A stretch of 64,000 bases of DNA from the NCBI RefSeq assembly GCF_000720135.1, contig NZ_JOIU01000012.1, positions 1 to 64,000 on the forward strand, written 5' to 3'. The translations under genes and the position numbers were made by a program. The stretch comes from Streptomyces sp. NRRL S-1022 (GTDB lineage Bacteria; Actinomycetota; Actinomycetes; Streptomycetales; Streptomycetaceae). This document shows positions 9,096 through 20,414 of the stretch, in pieces. Under the pieces are notes generated by a model, which saw only the letters and a program-made list of their open reading frames with translations, was not told the DNA's origin and did not search any database. The number at the start of each line of letters is the position of its first letter. Position 1 is the stretch's first letter.

Positions 9096-9548
9096 TTGCC
9101 GTACACACACAGGCCGGCGATCGCCGGATGGTTCACCGGTGAGGGTGATGACTTCCGGCTCCTGGGCACTCGCTGCACGGCGTGCGCCACGGTGTTCTTC
9201 CCGCGCGAGGACGTCCGCTGCCGCAACCCGAACTGTCCTGGCGGCGCCCTGGAGGAGACTCCCCTGTCACGAAGGGGGCGGATCTGGTCGTACACCGACA
9301 CCCGGTACCGTCCACCGTCACCCTATGTGAGCAACCGGGAACTTCCGTGGGAGCCGTACGCGTTGATCGCGGTGGAGCTGGAGGCCGAGCGGGTCGTGGT
9401 GCTGGGGCAGGCTGCTCTCGGGGTCACCGTCGCCGATCTGACGGTGGGCATGGAGGTACAGGTCGTCCCGGGGGTGCTGCACGAGGACGAGGACACGGAG
9501 ACGGCCTGGACGATCTGGCACTGGCGGCCGACGGGGGTGGCGGCATGA
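9096..9548 (+). CDS. DUF35 / OB-fold nucleic-acid-type acyl-CoA-associated protein
   Basis: This 150-residue partner protein has an N-terminal rubredoxin-like zinc ribbon (CTACATVFFPR with C27 and C30, then CRNPNC with C42 and C47) and a C-terminal OB fold. Such proteins pair with thiolase-like enzymes and are thought to bind or channel acyl-CoA. The start codon is an unusual TTG at 9096, supported by GGGAGG six bases upstream. The stop overlaps the next start (ATGA at 9545), so it is translationally coupled to the thiolase-like gene, which is the usual genomic partner. Confidence 0.88.
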   Translation: MPYTHRPAIAGWFTGEGDDFRLLGTRCTACATVFFPREDVRCRNPNCPGGALEETPLSRRGRIWSYTDTRYRPPSPYVSNRELPWEPYALIAVELEAERVVVLGQAALGVTVADLTVGMEVQVVPGVLHEDEDTETAWTIWHWRPTGVAA

Positions 9549-10735
9549 CGAAGGACGTGGCGGTGCTCGGCGCGGGCATGCACCCGTGGGGCAAGTGGGG
9601 CCGCGGCTTCGTGGAGTACGGGACGGCGGCGGCCCGCGCGGCGCTCGTGGACGCCGGCCTCGACTGGCGGGACGTCGGTTCCGTGGTGGGCGCGGACACG
9701 GTGCGCGGCGGGTATCCGGGGCATGTCGCGGGGGCCACGTTCGCCAAGGCCCTGGGCTGGCAGGGAGCCACGGTGACCAGCGTGTACGCGGCGTGCGCGT
9801 CCGGGGCCCAGGCCGTTGCCGCGGCGCGCGCGCAGATCCTCGCCGGTCTCGCGGACGTCGTGCTCGTGGTCGGTGCGGACGCCGCGCCCAAGGGATTCTT
9901 CCGGCCCGCGGGCGGGGACCGGCCCGACGATCCGGACTGGCTGCGTTTTCGCCTGCTGGGCGCGACGAACCCGGCTTACTTCGGGCTGTACGCGCGACGG
10001 CGGATGGCGGTCCACGGAGACACCCCGGAGGATTTCGCGCGGGTCAAGGTGAAGAACGCCGCGCTGGGGGCGCTCAACCCGTACGCCCGGTACCGCAAGC
10101 GGGTCACCGCCGAGGAGGTGGCCGCCTCCGCCGTGGTCGCGGATCCGCTGCGGCTGCTGGACATCTGCGCCACCTCCGACGGCGGGGCCGCCCTGGTGCT
10201 GTCCAGCCTTGATTTCGCGCACCGGCACGGTGTCGCCAGGCCGGTGCGGATCCGGGCGGTGTCGACGGTCACCCCCCGCTTCCCGAACACGGTGCTGGAC
10301 CTGCCGGACATCGCCACGGACTCCGCGGTGGCGGTGGCGCCCCCAGAAGGGACCTTCCGGGCGTCCATCGCCGAGTCCGCGTACGAGGAGGCGGGCATCG
10401 GCCCCGAGGACCTGTCCCTGGCAGAGGTGTACGACCTGTCCACCGCACTGGAGTTGCAGTGGTACGAGGATCTGGGGCTGTGCGGCGAGGGCGAGGGTGC
10501 CAAGCTGCTCCGAGAAGGCGCGACCGCCCCGGGCGGCCGGATACCCGTGAACACCAGCGGCGGGCTGGCCTCCTTCGGTGAGGCGGTGCCGGCCCAGGCC
10601 ATCGCCCAGGTGTGCGAGCTGACCTGGCAGTTGAGAGGCGTGGCGGGTGATCGTCAGGTCGCCGGGGCGCGGGTGGGCATCACCGCCAACCAAGGGCTGT
10701 TCGGACACGGTTCCTCGGTGGTCGCCGTGCGGTGA
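9545..10735 (+). CDS. Thiolase-like / SCP-x type lipid-transfer protein
   Basis: This 396-residue thiolase-fold protein is coupled by a 4-base overlap to the DUF35 gene. The conserved N-terminal Cys block is visible as SVYAACASGAQAVAAA. The C-terminal SGGLASFGEAVPAQAIAQ region and GHGSSVVAV ending are typical of the sterol-carrier-protein-x and lipid-transfer branch rather than ketothiolases such as AtoB. By family knowledge, pairs like this act in thiolytic or retro-aldol cleavage of steroid or branched acyl-CoA side chains, or simply bind acyl-CoA. The substrate here is unknown. No other steroid catabolic genes are adjacent. Confidence 0.88.
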   Translation: MTKDVAVLGAGMHPWGKWGRGFVEYGTAAARAALVDAGLDWRDVGSVVGADTVRGGYPGHVAGATFAKALGWQGATVTSVYAACASGAQAVAAARAQILAGLADVVLVVGADAAPKGFFRPAGGDRPDDPDWLRFRLLGATNPAYFGLYARRRMAVHGDTPEDFARVKVKNAALGALNPYARYRKRVTAEEVAASAVVADPLRLLDICATSDGGAALVLSSLDFAHRHGVARPVRIRAVSTVTPRFPNTVLDLPDIATDSAVAVAPPEGTFRASIAESAYEEAGIGPEDLSLAEVYDLSTALELQWYEDLGLCGEGEGAKLLREGATAPGGRIPVNTSGGLASFGEAVPAQAIAQVCELTWQLRGVAGDRQVAGARVGITANQGLFGHGSSVVAVR

Positions 10736-10840
10736 GGGCAGCCGGGCGGGGCCGTGTGCGCCGCGAGGGATGCGCAAGGCTTTCACGCTGGGTGAGCACC
10801 CGGGAATCCTGTGTGAACGTCTCATGAACTGGGCCTGGGC

Positions 10841-12520
10841 GTGGGCGGGCAGCGCAATCATGCTCCCGTGCAGTCCTGGACGGATACTCTCCGCTTCGCC
10901 TTCCAGCCGGTGGTCAACCTGAGGACGGGCGCGGTCGCCGCACTGGAGACACTCGCCCGCCCGGAGACCGGCGACGTCCTGGCCGAAGCCCGCCGGGATC
11001 CCGAGCTGGACGCCCGGCTGGCCGTGCTGGCGCTCCGGGCGGCGGCCCGCAAGGAGACGCTGCTGCCGCTGCACCTGAACGTGTTCGCGGCCACGCTCGC
11101 CGACCTCGGCGGCCTCACACCACTGCACGACGCCGTGCGCGCGGCGGGGCGCATGGCCTGGGAGGTGACGCTCGACATCGTGCCGCCCTACACGCACGTG
11201 CCCCAGCGGGCCCTGCTGGAGGCGGTGGCCACGCTGCGCGAGCAGGGCTTCCGGATCAGCGCGGACGGCATCGGCGACGGCGACGTACCGCTCAGGCTGC
11301 TCACCGACCTCTCCCCCGACCTGGTCAAGCTCGACGCCTCGCTGCTGGCCCGGCCGGCCGCGGTGCGGGCGATGCGGACCCTGTGCGAGGAACTGGGCGC
11401 CCTGCTCGTGGTGGAGGGCGTGGAGACGGAACTCCAGTGTGCGGCGGCCGTGTCGGCCGGCGCGCAGCTGGCCCAGGGCGAGCTGCTCGCGCCCCCGGCC
11501 CGGATCCCCGCGGCGGACGTATACGTTCCGCCGCTGGTCCCCGATGTCGTCGCCGCGCCCCGCTCCGGGCCCTCGGTGCGGGAGTTCGTGCGGCCCGCCG
11601 CCCTGCTGCCGCGGACCGCCTCCGCAGGGCAGGTCCGGGCACTGCTGACCGGTTCCCCGGACGTCTCGGGGGTGCTCCTGGTGGACGCGTCCGGCCGGCC
11701 CGTCCGGTCGGTGCACCGCTCCCGCTTCCTGCTGTCGATGTCGGGCCGCTACGGACACGCCCTGTACGCCGACCGGCCGGCCTTCAAGCTGGGCGACGCG
11801 CCCCGCACGGTCGGTGTCGACGCGACGGCCTGGGAGGTGCTGGACGTCGTGGCGGTCGGGGGCCGGGACCGCACCTCGGACGACGTGGCGGTGGTCGACG
11901 CACACGGCCGGTGCGTGGGGGTCGTACGGCTGGCGGATCTGGTGCGGGCACTGGCCGAGAGCCGGGTCGAGGAGGCCGCGGGGCTCAACCCGCTGACCCG
12001 GCTGCCCGGTTCGGACGCGATCCTGGGTGAGGTGGACCGGCGGATCTCCGAGGGGCGGCCGTTCGCCCTCAGCTGGCTGGACATCGATCACTTCAAGCAG
12101 GTCAACGACGGTGCCGGATTCGCCGCGGGCGACGAGCTGATCCGCGCGGTGGGCCGCGCCCTCCAGCAGGCGGTCGCGGGGCACGCGCGCGTGGGGCACA
12201 TCGGCGGTGACGACTTCCTGGTCCTGGCCGACGAGGAGGCGCTCGGTCCGCTTGCGGCCGCCGTGCTGGACGTTGCTTGGGCGGCGGGCGGGCGACCGGT
12301 GACCCTCTCCCTGGCGACCGTCGTCTGCGGCCCCGGCAGCGTGGGCGACCATCACCAGGCCGCCGCCCAGCTCGCTCCGCTCAAGAAGGCCGCCAAGGCG
12401 CTCGACGGCGCGAGCTGGGTCCTCGGGCGCGCCGGGGCACCGGGCCACGAGGTCCTGCGCGGCGGCTCCGGCCAGACCTCGGCGCGGGCCGGATACGTGG
12501 CCGCCGAGCCACGGTGGTGA
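10841..12520 (+). CDS. EAL-CBS-GGDEF signalling protein with degenerate motifs
   Basis: This 559-residue soluble protein combines an N-terminal EAL-type domain (about 16-230), a CBS-like pair (about 250-385) and a C-terminal GGDEF domain (about 395-545), all linked to cyclic-di-GMP. The EAL motif reads ETL (E35-L37). The DDFG metal site reads ADGIG (141-145), and the downstream KLD and VEGVET blocks remain. The GGDEF motif is GGDDF (455-459) and no RxxD inhibitory site precedes it. Hydrolase activity is therefore doubtful, while cyclase or sensor activity is possible. Start is uncertain: GTG 10841 or GTG 10868, neither with a good ribosome site. From memory this corresponds to the S. coelicolor gene SCO1397. 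Confidence 0.88.
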   Translation: MGGQRNHAPVQSWTDTLRFAFQPVVNLRTGAVAALETLARPETGDVLAEARRDPELDARLAVLALRAAARKETLLPLHLNVFAATLADLGGLTPLHDAVRAAGRMAWEVTLDIVPPYTHVPQRALLEAVATLREQGFRISADGIGDGDVPLRLLTDLSPDLVKLDASLLARPAAVRAMRTLCEELGALLVVEGVETELQCAAAVSAGAQLAQGELLAPPARIPAADVYVPPLVPDVVAAPRSGPSVREFVRPAALLPRTASAGQVRALLTGSPDVSGVLLVDASGRPVRSVHRSRFLLSMSGRYGHALYADRPAFKLGDAPRTVGVDATAWEVLDVVAVGGRDRTSDDVAVVDAHGRCVGVVRLADLVRALAESRVEEAAGLNPLTRLPGSDAILGEVDRRISEGRPFALSWLDIDHFKQVNDGAGFAAGDELIRAVGRALQQAVAGHARVGHIGGDDFLVLADEEALGPLAAAVLDVAWAAGGRPVTLSLATVVCGPGSVGDHHQAAAQLAPLKKAAKALDGASWVLGRAGAPGHEVLRGGSGQTSARAGYVAAEPRW

Positions 12521-12865
12521 ACGGCCCCCTAGCAGGCGCCCCTTGCGGCGGATCCGTTGGCGCCCGAGCCGGGGAACACCCGGTGTCACCGTCGTCGCCG
12601 ACAGCCTTGACGCCCCCTCGGAGCCGGTGAACACTTCCCGGTGGCAGCCGACATCGCCGTACATTCTCGGCGTTATCAGGCACAGCGGAACAGGTCTGTC
12701 CTGCTCCACGGCCCGGCCTCCCAGGGCGATCCGGCTGCGACGGCACGCTCGTCACGGACGCCGGGCGGGGCGCGGGGCCCTCCCTGCCTTCGGCTGAAGT
12801 CGCCAAGGGAACCGTCCTGCAAGGGCCGGGGCCGGTCGCCCCGTACCGGCGCCAAGGGAGCCGCC
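12521..12865. other. Intergenic region upstream of glpF
   Basis: About 345 bases without a credible gene. It should contain the promoter of the glpF-glpK operon, but I see no clear -35/-10 pair or strong palindrome. A frame open from 12641 into glpF is only read-through of non-coding DNA; the aquaporin family begins at 12866. Confidence 0.5.
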
Positions 12866-13615
12866 ATGAGCAACGGAGACATCTTCGTCGGCGAGGTCAT
12901 CGGTACCGCGATCCTGATCCTGTTCGGCGCCGGCGTCTGCGCCGCCGTCACCCTCAGGCACTCCAAGGCGCGGGCCTCGGGGTGGATCGTGATCGCCTTC
13001 GGCTGGGGCTTCGGCGTGCTCGCGGGCGCGTACACCGCCGCTCCCCTCTCCGGCGGTCAGCTCAATCCTGCGGTCACCATCGGCATCGCCGTGGACACCG
13101 GCAAGTGGGGCAAGGTCTGGGTGTACCTGCTCGGACAGATCGTCGGCGCGATGCTCGGCGCCGTGCTGGCGTATCTGGTGTACCTCGCCCAGTTCCAGGC
13201 CAACGTCCGCACGGAAGGCACCACCGACGGCACCGCCGGCGGACCCGTGCCGACGCTGGGCGTCTTCTCCACCATCCCGGAGATCCGGAACCCCGTCGCC
13301 AATCTCGTCACCGAGGTCATCGCGACCGTCGCGCTGGTCCTGCCGGTCCTCGCCTTCGGTCTGACCAAGGGGCTCGGTGAATCCGGCATCACCGTCCTGA
13401 TCGTCTCCCTGCTCGTCGTCGGCATCGGCCTCTCCCTCGGCGGCCCCACCGGCTATGCCATCAACCCGGCCCGCGACCTCGGCCCGCGCCTCGTGCACGC
13501 CTTCCTGCCGATCCCCAACAAGGGCGGCTCCGACTGGGGTTACGCCTGGATACCGGTCGTCGGCCCGCTCATCGGCGGAGCACTGGCCGGCCTGGTCTAC
13601 AACGTGGCCTTCTGA
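12866..13615 (+). CDS. glpF: Glycerol uptake facilitator (aquaglyceroporin)
   Basis: This 249-residue channel protein of the MIP family lets glycerol cross the membrane by facilitated diffusion. Six membrane helices are evident and both pore-lining half-helix motifs are intact: LNPAVT near residue 70 and [10 protein letters not shown] near 205. The Asp after NPAR is the mark of glycerol rather than water channels. GGGAG lies seven bases before the ATG at 12866. A loop with Thr/Gly-rich sequence (residues about 113-128) is longer than in E. coli GlpF. glpK follows after 63 bases, giving a two-gene glycerol operon. No glpD or GylR-type regulator is in the window, so this may be a second glycerol locus. 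Confidence 0.95.
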   Translation: MSNGDIFVGEVIGTAILILFGAGVCAAVTLRHSKARASGWIVIAFGWGFGVLAGAYTAAPLSGGQLNPAVTIGIAVDTGKWGKVWVYLLGQIVGAMLGAVLAYLVYLAQFQANVRTEGTTDGTAGGPVPTLGVFSTIPEIRNPVANLVTEVIATVALVLPVLAFGLTKGLGESGITVLIVSLLVVGIGLSLGGPTGYAINPARDLGPRLVHAFLPIPNKGGSDWGYAWIPVVGPLIGGALAGLVYNVAF

Positions 13616-13678
13616 TCCACCGGCTCCCGATCCCCGCACGGCCTTCCAGCGATCCGACCCAGCGACCCAGGGGCAGCC

Positions 13679-15208
13679 ATGACGGACACCGCCGGCACGT
13701 ATGTCGCCGCCATCGACCAGGGCACCACGTCCAGCCGCTGCATCGTGTTCGACCACGGCGGCGCGATCGTCGCCGTCGACCAGCGCGAGCACCGGCAGAT
13801 CTTCCCCAAGCCCGGCTGGGTGGAGCACGACGCCACCGAGATCTGGTCCAAGGTGCAGGCCGTGGTGGCCGGGGCGCTCGCCAAGGCCGGGCTGCGCGCC
13901 GACCAGCTGAGCGCCCTCGGGATCACCAACCAGCGGGAGACCACGGTCCTGTGGGACCGCGCCACCGGCAAGCCCGTGCACAACGCGATCGTCTGGCAGG
14001 ACACCCGTACGGCGGCCCTGTGCGGCGAACTGGGCGGCACGGACGGCCAGGACCGCTTCCGCGAACGGACCGGGCTGCCGCTGGCCAGCTACTTCTCCGG
14101 GCCCAAGGCGGCCTGGCTGCTGGACCACGTGCCCGGCCTGCGGCAGCGGGCCGAACGCGGTGAGATCGCGTTCGGAACCATCGACGCCTGGCTGATCTGG
14201 AACCTCACGGGCGGCACCGACGGCGGCCGTCACGTCACCGACGTCACCAACGCCGGCCGCACCATGCTGATGAACCTGGACACCCTCCAGTGGGACCCCT
14301 CCATCCTGTCGGCGATGAACGTGCCGGAGGCCGTGCTCCCCGAGATCCGGTCCTCCGCCGAGGTGTACGGCACCGCGGTCGGGCAGCTGTCCGGAGTGCC
14401 CGTGGCCTCGGCGCTGGGCGACCAGCAGGCCGCCCTGTTCGGGCAGGCCTGCTACGACGTCGGCACCGCGAAGAACACCTACGGCACCGGCAGCTTCCTG
14501 CTCCTGAACACCGGCCACCGGCCGGTGGCGTCCAAGAGCGGGCTGCTGACGACGATGGGCTACAAGATCGGCGGGGAGGCGCCGGTGTACTGCCTGGAGG
14601 GGTCCATAGCGATAACGGGCGCGCTGGTCCAGTGGTTCCGCGATCAGCTCGGGATCATCCGGAACGCCGACGAGATCGAGACGCTGGCGGCGAGCGTCGA
14701 CGACAACGGCGGCGCCTACATCGTGCCGGCGTTCTCGGGCCTGTTCGCGCCGTACTGGCGTTCCGACGCGCGCGGGGTCGTCACCGGCCTCACCCGGTAC
14801 GTCACGAAGGCGCACCTCGCGCGCGCGGTGCTGGAGGCGACGAGCTGGCAGACCCGCGAGGTCGTGGACGCGATGCACCAGGACTCCGGGGTGCGGATCA
14901 CCACCTTGAAGGTGGACGGCGGCATGACCAGGAACGACCTGCTCATGCAGCACCAGGCGGACGTTCTCGGCGTGCCGGTGATCCGGCCGCGCGTGTCGGA
15001 GACGACCTGTCTGGGCGCCGCCTACGCCGCCGGGCTGGCCACGGGGGTGTGGAACGGCCTGGACGAGCTGAAGTCGCACTGGCAGAAGGACGCCGAATGG
15101 ACGCCCGCCATGGCGGCGCCCGTCCGCGACCGCGAGTACCGCAACTGGCGCAGGGCCGTGGAGAAGAGCTTCGGCTGGCTGGCGCAGGACGGGGACTCGG
15201 AGGTGTAG
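13679..15208 (+). CDS. glpK: Glycerol kinase
   Basis: Glycerol kinase (509 residues) phosphorylates glycerol to glycerol-3-phosphate, trapping what GlpF lets in. The FGGY-type actin fold is complete: IDQGTTSSR phosphate loop at the N-terminus, [21 protein letters not shown], the ADP-binding block [12 protein letters not shown], and C-terminal [14 protein letters not shown]. Length is the family norm. The ATG at 13679 has AGGGGC upstream. It is co-directional with glpF and is closed by a perfect 12-base hairpin at 15250. In many bacteria activity is modulated by PTS components. Finding it in the same window as crr-ptsI is suggestive only. Confidence 0.96.
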   Translation: MTDTAGTYVAAIDQGTTSSRCIVFDHGGAIVAVDQREHRQIFPKPGWVEHDATEIWSKVQAVVAGALAKAGLRADQLSALGITNQRETTVLWDRATGKPVHNAIVWQDTRTAALCGELGGTDGQDRFRERTGLPLASYFSGPKAAWLLDHVPGLRQRAERGEIAFGTIDAWLIWNLTGGTDGGRHVTDVTNAGRTMLMNLDTLQWDPSILSAMNVPEAVLPEIRSSAEVYGTAVGQLSGVPVASALGDQQAALFGQACYDVGTAKNTYGTGSFLLLNTGHRPVASKSGLLTTMGYKIGGEAPVYCLEGSIAITGALVQWFRDQLGIIRNADEIETLAASVDDNGGAYIVPAFSGLFAPYWRSDARGVVTGLTRYVTKAHLARAVLEATSWQTREVVDAMHQDSGVRITTLKVDGGMTRNDLLMQHQADVLGVPVIRPRVSETTCLGAAYAAGLATGVWNGLDELKSHWQKDAEWTPAMAAPVRDREYRNWRRAVEKSFGWLAQDGDSEV

Positions 15209-15249
15209 GAGCAGGCGCACGCGCGGGTGGGTGCTGCGCACAAGCGCGC

Positions 15250-15281
15250 GGCCCGTACCCCGGTCGGCGGGGGTACGGGCC
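15250..15281. terminator. Bidirectional hairpin between glpK and cvnD
   Basis: Perfect 12-base arms, GGCCCGTACCCC and GGGGTACGGGCC, enclose an 8-base loop. It lies between two convergent stops (15208 and 15290), so it can end transcription from both sides. There is no T-run, as is usual in this group. Confidence 0.8.
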
Positions 15282-15289
15282 GTGCCCGG

Positions 15290-15875
15290 TCAGCCGAGCA
15301 CGGCCTGGCGGCGGTCGGCCGCGTACTCCATCGCGTGCTGGACGACGCCGATGAGTACATCCTTGACCGACTCCCGGTCGCGGGCGTCACACAGCAGGAC
15401 GGGCGCGTCGTCGTCCAGGTCGAGTGCCTGCCGGACGGACTCGACGGGGTAACGGGCCGCTCCCTCGAAGCAGTTGACCGCCACGAGGAAGGGGATGGAT
15501 CGCCGTTCGAAGTAGTCGACGGCGGCGAAGCAGTCCTCCAGGCGGCGCGTGTCGGCGAGCACGACGGCGCCGAGCGCCCCCTCGGACAGCTCGTCCCACA
15601 TGAACCAGAACCGTTCCTGCCCGGGCGTGCCGAAGAGGTAGAGCACCAGGTCCTCGCGCAGGGTGATGCGGCCGAAGTCCATGGCCACCGTGGTGGTGTG
15701 CTTGCCCTCCACACCGCTGGTGTCGTCGACGGGTCGCCCGGCCTCGGTGAGCAGTTCCTCGGTGCGCAACGGCCTGATCTCGCTGACCGCGCCGACGAGG
15801 GTCGTCTTGCCCACGCCGAAGCCGCCGGCCACCAGGATCTTGAGCGTGACGGGCTCGACCGGAGGCTTGCCGCGC

Positions 15876-15895
<20 letters not shown>
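15290..15895 (-). CDS. cvnD: Conservon GTP-binding protein CvnD
   Basis: This 201-residue Ras-like ATP/GTP-binding protein is the last member of a conservon. The P-loop GGFGVGKTT lies near residue 25, the switch region reads [10 protein letters not shown], and [13 protein letters not shown] supplies the DxxG-equivalent. The base-specificity loop reads AVNCF. CvnD proteins are thought to be signal transducers coupled to the CvnA kinase-like protein. The start at ATG 15895 has AGGAG upstream and overlaps the 3' end of the oxoprolinase gene by 20 bases; a longer frame to 15952 has less support. It normally follows cvnC directly, but here it is 3.7 kb away from it. Confidence 0.92.
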
Positions 15896-19550
<3,655 letters not shown>

Positions 19551-19574
19551 GTCACTACCCCGCTTCCGCGCCGG

Positions 19575-19970
19575 TCACAGCGCCCGGAGGCCGTTGATCA
19601 CGTCGCGCAGAATACTCTCGTCCGGGAGCTCGGCCGGGGGGACCGGCCGCGTCACATGGACGAGTTCCGCGTGCACCAGGTCGCCGATGAGGACGCGGAC
19701 CACGCCGATCGGCAGGTCGAGTTCCGCGGCGAGTTCGGCGACCGACTGCGGGGCGTCCCGGCACAGCCCGACGATCTCCACGTGTTCCGGGGACAGTGTC
19801 GGGTCCGACTCCGGGTCGCCGGTGCCGGGCTCCGCGACCACCACCGCGATCAGGTCGAGGCGGTGCTGGCCCGCACTCGTGGTGCGGCCCCGCGTCATGG
19901 CGTACGGACGGACGACCGGCCCGGCTTCGTCGTCGAACCAGTGGTTTCTTGTCTGACCGTCTGCGCTCAT
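19575..19970 (-). CDS. cvnC: Conservon protein CvnC (DUF742)
   Basis: This 131-residue DUF742 protein has a variable N-terminus followed by the typical VRPYAMTRGRT segment and a winged-helix-like block (SVAELAAELDLPIGVVRVLIGDLV). It ends ILRDVINGLRAL. It lies in the cvnA-B-C order, nine bases after cvnB, and starts at ATG 19970 behind GGGAT. CvnC proteins form a membrane-associated complex with CvnA, B and D in S. coelicolor conservons. Usually cvnD overlaps its stop; here the oxoprolinase gene follows instead. Confidence 0.93.
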   Translation of the reverse strand: MSADGQTRNHWFDDEAGPVVRPYAMTRGRTTSAGQHRLDLIAVVVAEPGTGDPESDPTLSPEHVEIVGLCRDAPQSVAELAAELDLPIGVVRVLIGDLVHAELVHVTRPVPPAELPDESILRDVINGLRAL

Positions 19971-19979
19971 GCCATCCCA

Positions 19980-20414
19980 CTACCCGCCTGCGGGCAGATC
20001 GGTGCGCGGGGCGGTGCCCAGATGCACGCCGACCCGCTTGACCAGGAGCGTCATCTCGTAGGCGACCTGTCCGACGTCGGAGTCTGCGTCCGAGAGGACG
20101 GCGAGGCAGCTGCCGTCCCCGGCGGCGGTGACGAAGAGGAAGGCGTCGTCCAGTTCGACCACCGTCTGGCGGACGCTGCCCGCCTCGAAATGGCGGCCCA
20201 CACCCTTGGCCAGGCTGTGGAAGCCGGACGCCACTGCGGCCAGATGCTCGCTGTCCTCCCTGGTCAGGTCCTTGGACACCCCCGTCGGCAGTCCGTCGCC
20301 GGACAGGATGACGGCCTTGCGGATGCTGGCGACCCGGTCGACCAGGTCGTCCAGGAGCCAGTTCAGCTCGCCGTTGTTCGTCGCCGTGTGGCCGGTCGCC
20401 TTCGGTGCGGTCAT
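19980..20414 (-). CDS. cvnB: Conservon roadblock/LC7-domain protein CvnB
   Basis: This 144-residue protein consists of a roadblock/LC7 fold (LNWLLDDLVDRVASIRKAVILSGDGLPTG through ...EMTLLVKRVGVHLG). Proteins of this fold act as scaffolds or activators for small GTPases such as CvnD. The start at 20414 overlaps the cvnA stop by four bases (ATGA), so translation is coupled. Length and position are typical of cvnB. Confidence 0.94.
   Translation of the reverse strand: MTAPKATGHTATNNGELNWLLDDLVDRVASIRKAVILSGDGLPTGVSKDLTREDSEHLAAVASGFHSLAKGVGRHFEAGSVRQTVVELDDAFLFVTAAGDGSCLAVLSDADSDVGQVAYEMTLLVKRVGVHLGTAPRTDLPAGG

Noticed and set aside
12641..12865. N-terminal extension of GlpF by 75 residues
   Set aside because: The extension is not membrane-like or aquaporin-like, and the ATG at 12866 has a good ribosome site.
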